Assembly: GCA_964019135.1 (NCBI GenBank)
Contig: OZ025256.1
Span: forward strand, 17,801,911-17,865,910
Direction: 5' to 3'
DNA from: Arenicola marina
Taxonomy: Eukaryota; Annelida; Polychaeta; Arenicolidae
DNA: 64,000 bases
Shown: positions 24,501-36,019 of the stretch, piece after piece
Layout: every line of letters starts with the position of its first letter
Position numbering within the stretch: position 1 is the stretch's first letter
Notes under the pieces: generated by a model
What the model was told of the DNA's origin: nothing
Seen by the model: the letters and a program-made list of their open reading frames with translations, nothing else
Databases searched by the model: none
Made by a program: the position numbers and the translations under genes

Positions 24501-24630
24501 AATGGGACATGACCCCACCCAGATGAGTCAGAGACTGGGTAAAGGGGAATGGGACATGACCCCACCCAGATGAATCACAGACTGGGTCAAGGGGAACAGG
24601 ACACTAAGTACCCCACCCAGATGTAGACAG
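15556..24630. repeat. 9-kb satellite of about 46-bp units carrying TGAGTCA
   Basis: Roughly 195 head-to-tail units close to GATGAGTCACAGACTGGG, then TAAAGGGGAATGGGACATGA and CCC(C/A)A-CCCA, with unit lengths of 45-47 set by the number of C/A in the last segment. Most units contain TGAGTCA, the AP-1 (Fos/Jun) consensus; a subset has TGATTCA. Subfamilies are zoned. A block of about seven units is repeated at about 15693 and 16016. A segment at 16571-16860 recurs 839 bases later. 650-700-bp blocks repeat between about 19.2 and 21.0 kb. From about 21.6 kb a two-unit alternation (GTCACAGACT and GTCAGAGACT) dominates. Minus-strand open frames of up to 120 codons are period artefacts. Confidence 0.95.
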
Positions 24631-25165
24631 GCGTGAGGTTTTGGTTTCAACTACGTCTTTCTAAAATATCTATGGTGTGACTTAATATTTTTCGACGTAT
24701 CTCCGCGCATCTTGTCTTATGATCATTTATGTTTAAAATAATTTTCGGTATAGATATATTCGTACTTGATACTTGTTGCACAGGACGCTGTGAGCATGCG
24801 GTACAGAAAATAAATACATGTTATTATATTCTGAGCAATAGTTGATATACGTTGATATAATTGGGTCATGATTTTATATTATGATGTAAGTACGACTAAT
24901 GAATTTCGACTGGAGTTTCTTGCGTTGATAGAATGGTGCCTTGTTTGTGCAGCTCATTACTTTTCAGGTGGGCTTCCCCTTTCGACTCTCTGGTGGGAAT
25001 CACCCATTTGGACGCCTTGGAGACTTAAAGCTTTGCTGGTGTTCACCGGAGAGGGTTCCATGCTATGTACGTGTTCTGGTCAGGCATCCACTGAAGTCTT
25101 ATCGATTCACCGTAACCCCCGTTATTTATAGCCCCGGCAAGAGTGACCTCTCCCACCTAAATATA
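24631..25165. other. Spacer; possible plus-strand terminal exon at 24968-25171
   Basis: After an acceptor-like GCTCATTACTTTTCAG a frame reads VGFPFRLSGGNHPFGRLGD, then KLCWCSPERVPCYVRVLV, and continues to a TAA stop at 25169-25171. It would converge on, and slightly overlap, the minus-strand ORF at 25166-25735. Two frames are open here, so coding status is undecided. Confidence 0.25.
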
Positions 25166-25735
25166 CTATAACTTAGGCATAACGGGGAGATGGAGAGTCT
25201 CCCCGCTCTTCATCGACAAGTTAATGTGCATATCCCTCACGTCTGAAAAATCGAACGTCTGCTCATTGGGCGGAAATGTCACCTTGACGACTCCATTATG
25301 TTTTAGCGGAAACATGGAGACAGTCTTCAGAGTATTGCTTGACATCTGAACTTCAATATTCTCAATGTCTGGGAGGTGCAGGACACGTTTTCTGGTGTTT
25401 TCCACATAATTGTAGCCCCTCTGATTTGGTAGTAAATAATTCTGATTCAGGTTCCTATCATCATCAATCCTTTTAGCAGGTTTGATCGCCGAGACGCCAT
25501 TTTGAATTGGCGGAAGCCTCGCGTGGCTGGTCCTATCCGCTTGTGAGTCATTCTCTGCGCAGGGGGCGCCCCAGTGAGATTTGTAGAAGAAGCCATACTC
25601 CGCGCTTGTTGTGGATAGATCACGCATTAGGGTTTCCCGCTCTTTCGCTCTCTGGGCAGACAGCAGGCGAGTCAAGGAAGTCCTGTTTGGCGGTGTGAGG
25701 GACCCGTACGTCTCTGTCATGGTGTGCCACTGCAT
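25166..25735 (-). CDS. Hypothetical protein, possibly a ciliary microtubule-associated protein
   Basis: A 189-codon minus-strand frame, the longest in this half of the window, with even composition and no low-complexity bias. The N-terminal half reads TETYGSLTPPNRTSL, then STTSAEYGFFYKSHWGAP. Short Tyr-Gly, Pro and Lys-Ser-His motifs of this kind remind me of small ciliary microtubule inner proteins, but I cannot name a family. The C-terminal half (VVKVTFPPNEQTFDFSDV, then MHINLSMKSGETLHLP) looks beta-rich. Translation could start at the second Met (MTETYG), because the first ATG overlaps a plausible acceptor (TTTTCTATCCGGACATGCAG) and the frame stays open upstream. It may therefore be a last exon, not a single-exon gene. 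No AATAAA close to the stop. Confidence 0.5.
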   Translation of the reverse strand: MQWHTMTETYGSLTPPNRTSLTRLLSAQRAKERETLMRDLSTTSAEYGFFYKSHWGAPCAENDSQADRTSHARLPPIQNGVSAIKPAKRIDDDRNLNQNYLLPNQRGYNYVENTRKRVLHLPDIENIEVQMSSNTLKTVSMFPLKHNGVVKVTFPPNEQTFDFSDVRDMHINLSMKSGETLHLPVMPKL

Positions 25736-25799
25736 GTCCGGATAGAAAATACTGTCAACACTTATCAGCGTATTAATAGGGCCCCTGAGGGCGGGTAGC

Positions 25800-27000
25800 C
25801 ATGTCGCATGTCGATTTTAAGAAGAGGTCCATGTCGCTTGGATGGGGGAGGGTGGGGGGGGCGATCGGGATTGGGCTTTTCATTCCACCGTAAACTTCGT
25901 AAACGGGGAATGGGGTATTAGCCGACCGCCGTGATCAAGATTTATCAATAATCGTGAACTGGGAATTTTAATATTAAACAACTGTGAATCGGGAAATCGT
26001 CAACTTAGTATCAGGTATCGGCCCTTACATTGCATGCGGAGAGTTCTGCTTTTAATTCATCGTGTCGTGACCTGGGAATAAAGAAATTTATTCTTCGTGA
26101 TCTGGGAACCCGACCTCCCCCCCCCCCCCCTCCTCGCTTGTGTCGCTAAATCTTTTGGCGCATGTCGATTTTAAGGCAGCCCCAATGTCACGTTGTCGAT
26201 TTTAAAACTGGCCGTGTTGCCGTGTCAAAAAGGCCCTCTGGGACCCGAATGATAACACCAAGGATGAACAAATGATCATTTACATTGATTGAGGTTATAA
26301 CACACCAATGTCGCGCGAAGAAGAGCATACATATATGGTGTCAAATAGTGCGTAATAGCATATCACAGTTATATGCTTATTAGTTCAGTTCAGAGTACAA
26401 ACTTCTATTGCTATTACATGGGCAGAATGACTTCTGATCTGATTCAGCAAAGTTGTGACGTATTTGATTCTTTGTGGTAATATTGTGTGTTTCGTGCGGC
26501 GCACAGACCCCCATACGGATCTGCTCGTGGATGTAAATTCTAACCTGCCCTAATTGACAATTAGTCTGATTCGATAGACTCCGTATATAATACAAAATAT
26601 TACATCCTTTTTCCGAGCACTCAGTTGCAATTCTTCTTCACTGACACATCTACTAGCCTAATAATGTATCGTTAACTCGTAATCTGATGTAGCTTAGTGC
26701 TAATTTAACTAGATGCGTGTAGAGACACAATAAATAGTGTTTGTGAAAATCATCGATCCCTATTTCCGTTCCTCGGGAAAAGGCTTTTAATTTCACCGTG
26801 AACTGGGAATGAGGAAAATAATTCTTCGCGAACTGGGAATGGGGTATTAGCCGACCGCCGTGATCAAGGATTTCCACTAATCGTCAACTGGGAATTTCAA
26901 TATTAAAAAGCCATGAATCGGGAAATCGTCAATGTAGTATCATGTATCCGCCCTTTCTTCATAGGCGAGGAGTTTTCTCTTTAATTTAAAAAGAGATACT
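25800..27000. repeat. Dispersed CGTGAACTGGGAAT repeat with two direct copies
   Basis: Copy A (about 25905-26060) and copy B (about 26830-26995) share GGGGAATGGGGTATTAGCCG, then ACCGCCGTGATCAAG, ATCGGGAAATCGTCAA and a CATGCGGAGAGTT-like end, by eye at about 85-90 percent identity. Between and around them lie further CGTGA(A/C/T)CTGGGAA words and ATGTCGATTTT words; the latter recur near 56070-56170. This looks like a composite of an unnamed dispersed family. Confidence 0.6.
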
Positions 27001-27852
27001 CAAACTTGGTTGCTAATTTTCCTCGGCCATGGGGTACGTAATTAATATTATTCGGGTTATTGCATTAACGTTACTTATCACAATGATTCGACCATTTGTT
27101 GCGCAATCTTGATATTTTTCCATCGTCATCTAGTAATACAAATTTAAGTGTGGTAGAGTATATATTAACCAGATATATCTGCATTCAACGTTTGCTAAAA
27201 CGATAAACAAAGTCTGAATTTTATGACAGTCCCTGCCCCAGTTATGCATTTTGTTTGCAATATATCTGGATATATCAGTCTTTTCTGTCCTTTCGAAAGA
27301 TTAACTTAATGAACGCACTAAAACTGAACTTAATAACTGAGTAGGCCTATTCGTTATCGTACTCAACGCGTAAAATATTTGACTGGGATCTAATTTTGCG
27401 GGCCATATGGCATATGTTATACAGAGATAGCTTGCTCTAACCGTCTGTAGTTAACTGATCACTCACCCGTTTGTCTTGTGAGCGAGAGGAATCCATTTCT
27501 ATTCAATACATGAGAGAAGGACTATTGCTCTATATCTGTCCATTCATACCAGGCAGGGGATGGTATGCAAATCAGGCCCCACAACATTGGTCAATTTTAA
27601 GAGGCATCTGGAATCAGGCACACTTCTGTTTCGAGGAATCTTATACACATGTGAGGCAATATGCTACGTCATTTGTTTATGACGTCACGCCTTTGTTGTC
27701 CTTTGTTGCTTAGCTTATGTCATATGGTTGGCATCCGCTGTACCTAAGAAAACGTCGCAGACTTACTTCTGTCACACGCCCCCCCCCCACCCCCTCCCGC
27801 CCCCCAATCCACTGGAGGAGGGGGGTTTAAGGGTTTTCGAGCAATCCAATTT
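27001..27852. other. No gene recognised
   Basis: AT-rich, with a C-tract near 27779-27805. The 80-codon frame at 27471-27713 has no supporting context. Confidence 0.35.
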
Positions 27853-28266
27853 TTGATCATATATGGCCATGGATACAAAATGAAACGGTTTGCTGGGACA
27901 AAACAATTTTCACCGGTACGTTTCTTTCAGCTTAGCATGCATCTATTTAATTGCGACTGCTACAGAACGGTAATAATACGGCTAGATACATATATACAGA
28001 TAAAGTCAATCGGTCCTGGGGGTAACGCTAGCCTGTCTACATGTGATAAGAACATTCTGTCTGGTGCAGAGTTTAACCACCATGAGACCATATACTACTT
28101 GGCAGATCTACAAAAACATTCTCCTCTTTTTACAAAATCTACAAAAAAATTTTTTGACGAATTTGTAGAACTCGCACTAAAAAATTATTGGGGATCTTGG
28201 CCAGAGACCGAAACCGGATTTGACGTCTTGTACTGGAGTGCGTTCAAGGGCCATTGTATACAGTGA
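27853..28266 (+). CDS. Unrecognised 137-codon open frame
   Basis: The C-terminal part has protein-like composition (ETIYYLADLQKHSPLFTKST, then KKFFDEFVELALKNYWGSWP and ETETGFDVLYWSAFKGHCIQ). The first third is less convincing, so a shorter exon starting near 28004 is possible. No family recognised. It could be a fragment of a mobile-element gene or a host exon. Confidence 0.3.
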   Translation: MIIYGHGYKMKRFAGTKQFSPVRFFQLSMHLFNCDCYRTVIIRLDTYIQIKSIGPGGNASLSTCDKNILSGAEFNHHETIYYLADLQKHSPLFTKSTKKFFDEFVELALKNYWGSWPETETGFDVLYWSAFKGHCIQ

Positions 28267-29309
28267 CAACCGGAGTTGTCTCGACGATTGTCAGTGATTC
28301 AATTGCCCTCTAGGATCGTTCATGGGCCTTGGACCTTATTATCATTATAACAATGATAAACTAATGCTAATTGAAACCCAAGTGACCAGGTGACGGTGTC
28401 AGTTCGTACTCGCCAAGCGCGGAGCAGACTGTGCAACGGTGTCGGTGAACGACCGGACCGCAACTTTTCGGACAAAGTGGAATGGTCAGGGAAATATTAA
28501 TTTTTAACTGTAAAGGTCATGTAGTTAACATTTCAATCTCAGTCAATGTTCTGTCCGCCCTCAACTCAAAGACAACGAGGATTGTCAATCAGCGCAAATG
28601 TAATTGTCTGCACAGCAAACAGTTCGGCCGGAGGCTGAGGGTCGAAGCGTTTAACGGCCCAAGCGAAAGAGAAAATATGACTTTCATTTGTTTGCAAACC
28701 AATAGAACAGTTTAGGGTAGGCCTAACTGACTGGTTAATTTTCTGTGTTATTAATATAGGGAAGGACCATAAATATATGGGTCATTCTACAGAAACGGCA
28801 TTAAAAATTAAAGTATGTTCAAATCACATTATATTTTCGATGTGCAACCTCTAGGTATCCATGTTTCTGAAAACAAACAGAGCCGAGCTTACGCGTTGAT
28901 AGGTACTTCGCAAATAAACAGGAAAGAGATGACGTCTCTCACATTTCGTCAACTCTGTTACCGGACAATTATAAAAAAAACTTTTTCATAAATACTATTT
29001 CACGAATAATTCGCGTTACATGGTATGGGGTCAATATGCCTAAGACTTCGCTATGAAATTAACTGTTGAAAGCCGATAAAGTTTGATATTAATATGCACC
29101 AAATAATTGTTACGCCCAAACATCACAGTTCGGCGCCAGATTTGTTACTGCTAATGTGCAGAAAGATCATTGTATTATTACAAAAAAACCTTAACTTTGC
29201 CTACCGATATGAGGGCTATCATTAAGAGTATAAATGCCATCAACAGTCTATCATTTAAGTAATATATATATTAATATTTATTTATATAAGAAATATTTAT
29301 ATTCGTGTT
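28267..29309. other. No gene; fragment related to the 30.2-kb MITE
   Basis: TTGAAACCCAAGTGACCAGG near 28371 matches the left end of the palindromic MITE at 30199, suggesting an old relative. TCAACTCTGTTACC at about 28949 belongs to the GGTAACAG motif group seen downstream. Otherwise AT-rich. Confidence 0.35.
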
Positions 29310-29620
29310 GTAACAGAGCTGACATCTGGTACCATTGGCTGACGTCTGGTAACAGAGCTGACATTCGTGATGGCAATTGCTGAAAATGCCCAACAGAGGT
29401 GCCTTTAATCCATCCACCTTTGCCTGCTTTACGTCAGCGACGGTCATTCCTAATTTATAAATGGTGTGAACCGTCAACCATTTAGAATGGGAAATATATA
29501 TGGTAACAGAGCGGACATCTGGTAACTGGGCATGCATACGCTGAAAAGGCCTAGCAGAGATGGCTATCATACATATCTGCGCGTGTTTGAAGTCGGTGAC
29601 GGCCATTTTTAGTATCCTTT
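29310..29620. repeat. Degenerate direct duplication with GGTAACAGAGCTGACAT
   Basis: Two diverged copies in direct order share GGTAACAGAGC(T/G)GACAT, then GCTGAAAA.GCC(C/T)A.CAGAG, and then GTC(A/G)G(C/T)GACGG(T/C)CATT. The motif GGTAACAGGGCTGACA reappears at 31280-31720. The 111-codon minus-strand frame here shows the same internal duplication. Confidence 0.55.
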
Positions 29621-30198
29621 CAACCTTCGCCCGTACAAATTAAGAGAGGTAGGCACCCGAGAGATAATATGTAGTTTTTTTTGGCGATGGATAAGTTAGA
29701 AGTTTAGAAGATGCACAGGACAATGAGTAAAAGACGGATACATGCGTAACTATATCTCCTTGCTGCAATTGTTTCAGGGCAATTATTATTATTGTTTATT
29801 TCGTACCAAAGGATCACGCAAAAGATGTTTGCTACACTAGAAACGTAAGCATGGCGTAAACATGGTTTAACACAATTGCCTATCATTATACGCAGTCGGT
29901 CATAAATAAGGCAACTTAGCCACCAGACAGCTGCCTTCTATAACGACATCTCCTCCTGATTTTATCCATAGATTATCATTTGAAAGTCGTTTGATAAAAC
30001 GTTTCGTACTTTAATAAGCGAACGATCGACGTGTCATATTGACGCCTTTTTGGCTTATCTGCAACTGAATTTGCCAAAACAATAAGTCATAAATAACGGC
30101 TTAAAAACGCTGGGTTCTTATTCTTTATTTCCAAAGGATATTCCAACTAAGGGCGAACAATAACGAAATCCGAAAGTTTTTAAGACCAGACTAATATC
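29621..30198. other. No feature recognised
   Basis: AT-rich sequence between the degenerate duplication and the palindromic MITE. No exon, repeat or RNA gene recognised. Confidence 0.35.
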
Positions 30199-30345
30199 AA
30201 CAGTGAAACCCAAGTGATACGGGTGAGTTGAGGGTGAGTACTTAAGGAAAGCAATTAGGCCATCTCAGATGTCCTAATTGCTTTCCTTAAGTACATCGTT
30301 TAGGGTTCAACTCGCACTCACACTCTCTACCAGGTTTCATTGACG
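30199..30345. mobile_element. Palindromic MITE, 147 bp
   Basis: The centre is a perfect stem: TACTTAAGGAAAGCAATTAG pairs with CTAATTGCTTTCCTTAAGTA across a short loop. Outer arms pair imperfectly, with GTGAAACC and GTGAGTTGAGGGT on the left against CAACTCGCACTCAC and GGTTTCAT on the right. No clear target duplication. Confidence 0.7.
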
Positions 30346-30587
30346 CTTTTTACTTTGCCCGTTTTATTACTTTCAGATCAATTCAGTCGTTTTCCATACA
30401 GCTTCTGCTGCAAAATGCAGACTGCCATTTTCTAAATGAAATAAGTTTCGAACTCTTGAAATGCTAAATGTTTACATTTAATGAATGTATTATTAGGTTT
30501 GTGAAATAAGAAAGGTATCGGAAACCAGGTAAGAACTGTACGTATTGGCGAAGGGAAGGAGAAGGGATCAGACACAGACCAGGAAGA

Positions 30588-31186
30588 CTGGGCGGATCTA
30601 GAAATTTAAAAAGGGGGCTGGGGGATGCCCGCACGTGTTCAAGCAAGTTTCCCCTGGCAGGCGGCACATAACTTGAAAAGGGGGGGGGGCACAGATATAT
30701 CCTAGAGTCTGAAAGGTGGGGGGGGGGGCAGGCGGCACGGCCTTGATGATGGCCTTGATGTTGCATGGAAAACGGCATTCTTCCCAATATAGGGGTCATT
30801 GAGAAATTGTTTACTTTATAACAGTCCTAGCTGGGGGAGGGAGTGGGGGGAGGTAGGGGTAAAGGGGAGACACCTGTCAGTGGGATCATGGATGTGCGCC
30901 TCCCTCCCCCCTGCCCCGCTCGTCTCCATGCCCCCCGCAACCGCTAAGAAACCTCCACCCGACCACAAGGTCCTCTATAGGTGACCTCAATTATACTTTG
31001 ACTATCTCCTCTCCACCTACACCCCAATTCCACTCTCACCCCCTCCCCCCTCCTCTTAAATCCCCCACTTCTTGGCACTTAGAGATATATTTCGTTGGAA
31101 GACCAGACTTTTACAGTGCATGGTCTAGTTCCCAAAGGTGGGGGGTGGGTCACCGCCTAACCCCCGCCCCCTAGATCTGCCCATGC
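30588..31186. mobile_element. TGGGCRGATCTAG-ended repeat with G- and C-tracts
   Basis: The left end reads CTGGGCGGATCTAGAAA. The reverse complement of the right end (31171-31186) reads ATGGGCAGATCTAGGGGG. The interior is G-rich and then C-rich, as in the copies at 11282, 52219 and 60822. No target duplication visible. Diverged copy. Confidence 0.5.
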
Positions 31187-34100
31187 TCGGTACTATAAGT
31201 TTATCGGGCGGTTTGATAAGGGTCCCTCATATTCCTGCTAGGAATTAGGTGGCTAACGTAGCTGTAATGGCAGAAACAGCTATTATATGATCTAGCGGTC
31301 AGCTCTGTGATACATGCTGTCAGCCCTGTTACCACAGACATGGTAACAGGGCTGACAGCATTGGTCACAGGGCTAACATTTTCGTCTGGATCGTGTCAGC
31401 CGTGATTATCGATCACATAAGATGTTCTCTTCTATGCTACTTAAGCTAATCAATAGGTCACAAGTTTTGTTCAGGGGAAATATTGGATCATCTATATAAT
31501 TTCTGTGTAACAGTGCTGACCACATGTTCTTTACCCTGTTCATAAATGACCTTTGATGTCGTAAAGAAGACGTTTCTCTCTCAGCGAGCGCCACACTTGT
31601 CTGTGGCACGAATTATTGTACAGTGTCGCCATCTGTTGGGCAAATTTGTTACCAACAGGGATAGAGCACTTAGCTTCTCAGCCCACATAATGTACTAGGT
31701 AACAGGGCTGACAGAAAATCATGAGACAGGCATACAACGTGACATATTTCTGGAAAGGTGAAAATAGCTGACATTAGACCACCCTTCACACATGCTCTAA
31801 TATCTATGTAATAAATTCAAATAGAAACCGTAGTGAAATAACGATATTTCCGTCCATGGAGACACCAAGGAATAACAAGACAGGCTTCTGGGACAGGTCA
31901 TTATTGGCGCTATATGACTCTTTCATTCCGAATAATATATAAACCGGTGATATCTGGCTAGAATAAAACACATGCTGTTGATGACCTTGATTTAATTGAC
32001 CAACCAAATGGAACTATCAGGCCGAAATACGATTTTTTATTATAGGACCTTAATTACTCACTTAGCGTAGAATGACCCATATATTCTTGCAAGCTTGTCT
32101 CCTACCCTTTTTTATTTCACTCGGATAAAAGAATAAATGCCAAAAATGGATTGACTCTAATGAACATATTGTTTACACTTGATAAATGTCTTTATAAAAC
32201 CAAGAATATATAAGCTTACATGGGGAATAATATAAGTACCGGTAAGTTTATATGGTCCCTATAGTTCAGGAGGAAATAGGGAGAATGACCCAAAGATATA
32301 ATTGCAGTGAAAACTGAGGTTCTAGACTTTTGGCCCTCAGGATTATTCACTTTCAGTCATTAATTTTAATCTCGCTTCATATGATTTGTTATAAACGGAA
32401 GGTATAAAAAAATGAAACAATGATTGGAGGAAAAATTTTGAATATCTAAACAAGGTTTTATTGTCAATATAAAAACGTCATCACAATTTAATAAATAAAA
32501 TTTGAATATAGATATTAAGATTATTATTAAATTATCCACAAAAGTAAAATAAATGTAGTATATATACAATGTCTGCAATTGACATTTATCATAATCAAAC
32601 AAATTTACAGTATAATGTAATTTATGTAATGAGTTATATAGCTAAGTTGTGTTAATTGATCAAACAAGTCTTTTGCTAAAACTTGGATTAAACAATAAAA
32701 CTTTCTATAGGAACATATACAATTAAATTATTTGTACAAAATACTTGTATTAATATAATAAGTTGTATGGCATTAATGATAATCTATTTAAAAAATAAAA
32801 CATTACCTGAAATATGTATGAAAAATAATAAATACATTTTAAATGAAATGGATAAATATTTATCTCTTGGTAAATCTTGTAGTTCTGCTTTCACATTTTT
32901 GCGATAAAATTTAGTAGCTTGAGCATTAAAACAATTTTTTTTCATTTATGTGTTTTTAGTCAAAATTCAGTTACCAAATAAAGTTTCTACATTAATTGGC
33001 AAAAGATTTGTTTAGCACAGGTATATATATTTATCACTCTGTGTACAAAATCATTTCATACATTTGATTGGTTTCACTTGCAGGTAATATTTGTAGATTT
33101 TAATAATAAAACAACTGAATACTGTTTGTGCTTCATTATTTTCAAATCAAAAACAACCCATAGAATCAGATATAATAGTATCAATACATTTTCTACATAC
33201 ATACATACATTGTAGAATGACATTTTTGCATGATATATTTAATTTTATATGTTAATGGAATATATTAGATTAAAAAAAAAGATCTTTATTTTAAATGTGA
33301 TCCAAATACCATGCTGTGTAAAAAGATATTTAACAAAAGGTTGATCTATCTTGCATTTCATCCAATAATTTTAAAAATAAATTCTTCTGTGAAATGTGAA
33401 TTGTTTATTCAACCTAAGAAAGGTGGCATAAAACATAATCATTCATATGTGTCATTCACTTTCGAAATACTCATTTATGATAATCAAGCAGAATATCATA
33501 TAATTAAGTAGGAAGGGAGGGGAGGGTAATGTTCTTAGATCACGAAGCAGAATTTTCTTTATTCCCAGGTCACTATCAATTAAAAAAAGAGAACTGCCCT
33601 CATACAAAGGAAGGGTGGCTGCATGTTGTAAGATGGCGATTTCCTGACTCATAGTTATTTAATATGGAAATCCTTGATTAAGAAGTTGACAAATAATTAT
33701 TTCCCTCATTGCCAGATCATGGTGAAATCAAAAGGTCATCCTGGGGAATGTAAATACCCCTTGCCACCCCCCTAAATAATCAAAGCTTAGTTATACTTAT
33801 AGATCAGTCAAACTATATAGGCCTAAGTTTCCATATAAGCTAATAAAAAATAATAAGCTTACATCAAATTTGAAAATAGAATAAGATCCATTGTTTTCAT
33901 TGTAAATATAGTACCGGTAGTTTACATTTTGTAACATATGTAGCGCTAATACTGAATATATACAGACATTTCATAGCTTTATCACTAAAAATAAATGAGG
34001 GAACTCCTATAAATATGAGATCTCAATCGACAATGCCATCAAGATAAATTGCAACAGGTCTAACTTTTCTATTTATTAATAAGCGCCTTAGTTTGTAATT

Positions 34101-34256
34101 AGTTTTCCTATATCGATCTATATATATATATATTCGGATAAATCTCTAGTTTTGGTTTAAACAATTAGACATTATTCCACGGATTTGATATGCTTTTCAA
34201 ATTCTGCAGAAGATAACTGTCAGTGAACAGTGAGCAGTAGGCCTGAAAACAAGACG
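31187..34256. other. AT-rich region with a GGTAACAGGGCTGACA hairpin
   Basis: At about 31314-31360 TGCTGTCAGCCCTGTTACC is followed after seven bases by its exact reverse complement, a 19-bp-arm hairpin. Further copies of the half-motif lie near 31360 and 31697. From 32 to 34.2 kb the sequence is strongly AT-rich with short open frames only. No gene is supported. Confidence 0.5.
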
Positions 34257-34259
34257 TTA

Positions 34260-34559
34260 GGGGCGCACCATTTCATATCTGGGGGGGGGCCTAGAAAATA
34301 AATTACCATGCAATTTTTTTATTTTTCACAAATTTATTGACATTTTATTTATTTTTTTGTATCTTTGTCATTAAATTATTTATTTCTTTAGACACCAATA
34401 AGGACATTTTACAAGGTATTTTTTTTTTGAATTATGAAAACAAGTTTTTTTTCAAGCATCTGAAAAGCAAACATTTTTTTCCCCCAAATAGTCACAACAA
34501 ACTATTTTTTTCAAATATTTTATAGGCTCCCCGCCCCCTGATATGAAATGGTGCGCCCC
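34260..34559. mobile_element. PIF/Harbinger-like MITE, 300 bp, TTA duplications
   Basis: The ends are GGGGCGCACCATTTCATATC and its reverse complement, continuing into G/C-rich inner arms. TTA flanks both sides (34257-34259 and 34560-34562), the 3-bp TWA target typical of PIF/Harbinger. The interior is T-rich and non-coding. Clean ends suggest a comparatively young insertion. Confidence 0.8.
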
Positions 34560-34562
34560 TTA

Positions 34563-36019
34563 GATCTACAGTCGTGAGTGACCGTGTCGATCTGTCATTC
34601 GCGGCCATGCGTTTAGCCTCAGCTTCGACTCAGTTTTCTTCACCATCTACGCGCTTCCACTCAAATCTATCAGGAAGAATTTCACCCGAACTGTCTCTAA
34701 AACAAAAGCATCAAATTCCACTTCGTTGTCACATCTATTGAACTCATTCGAACAAACTTCTCGCTCTAGCTCATCCCAAACTCAAATCACTCGTGGCCAT
34801 TTCACACGTTTGTTTATTTTGAGAGTCCAGTACAAAACGTCATTACCGGTATATTCAGGAGATATTCATGAGCTTGCGAAATCAGGGCTGGTCGTGCCGA
34901 AATATCGTGTTTTAAGTGGTGAAATGAAACACTCCGGTAAATAATTCGGCCATACAATATAATTTTAATTTAATTAGACCCCAAAATTATTATTTCTGGT
35001 ATTAATAGCGCGTGTAATTCCGTTCTCATGGGGTCTTGAATTGGTGGGTGGTTTTGTCCTTGCATAAACCACTCAGTCCACTGATCAACCTTACGAAAGG
35101 CCACTTCATCACTCGCAGGCTCGCACTAAAGTGGCAGCAGATACCAGCTTTTTCGCCGGTGAAACTCTCCTGGTCTTATAAAAAATTGCAATTTCACAAT
35201 AACATCTTTGCTGTTTTCACATTTCTTTAAAACTAACATAACTACAAATCATTCAACTTTTCATTTGTAACTTGCTTTTTCGCAAATAAATGTCTTCTGT
35301 GCGAATCGCTGGGCTTTATAATGAGAGCCCAACATCTACGCTGACCGCTTAGGCGCCATGTTGTTTTCAACGGTTGGTCAAAGTGACCTTTTTCGTGGGC
35401 CTGAAAGCAGGCAATTGAAGACCGCACGTGCTTCACGGATTGGGGCCACTAACATTTGCCACTTTGGACTTCAGAGCACAACGGCAATGGCGGCCGAAAA
35501 CAGTCTTTGCGACAGGGTGCTCTGACAAAAATGAGCGCTGAGTCTTTTACAAGAGTCACTGGGACTATTGGACAGATATTTTTGAATTATAAAAGGTTTT
35601 CAGTTAGGCAGGTATTCATATATAGGTGACAAACACATGACATAATTGAGCTTTTTGTGATTTTTTTACGAACTCTCACGATCACAGCTTGGCAGCTGGC
35701 TGCCCCCTCTGGCCTTTAGGCCAGCTGTGGTAATGATCGACCAGGCCTGGCGGACGGGTGGTGGCGGACGGAAGGGGGAGGAGGGGGGTAGCGGGGCAGG
35801 TAGAGGGGGGGGGCTGTTATGTTCAGGGTTAGTCTTAGCTTGGAGGGGTGGGGGGGGGGGGGTAGGCCCTATAGGCTCTATAATTGAGTCGGGACAATTA
35901 CTGGCCGAGGCACATTGGAATAGACGAGCGGCAAGAAGGGATGGGGGTGGTTATTGAATATGACCCACCTGTCATGTTGCTGTAAACCTGGGACCGCCGC
36001 CCACACCCCCTCTGCCTCA
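34563..36019. other. No confident gene; possible promoter-like GC island
   Basis: A 72-codon frame at 34726-34944 ends near a donor-like GGTAAAT and could be an exon, but nothing confirms it. Around 35330-35520 the sequence is less AT-rich with a GCACGTGC word and CCAAT on the minus strand, so a promoter is conceivable. G-tracts lie at 35760-35865. Confidence 0.25.

Noticed and set aside
15556-24630. CRISPR-like array or proline-rich repeat protein
   Set aside because: There are no variable spacers between repeats and the units abut directly. Frames of the SCPIPLYPVCDSS type shift with the unit length of 45-47 bases.
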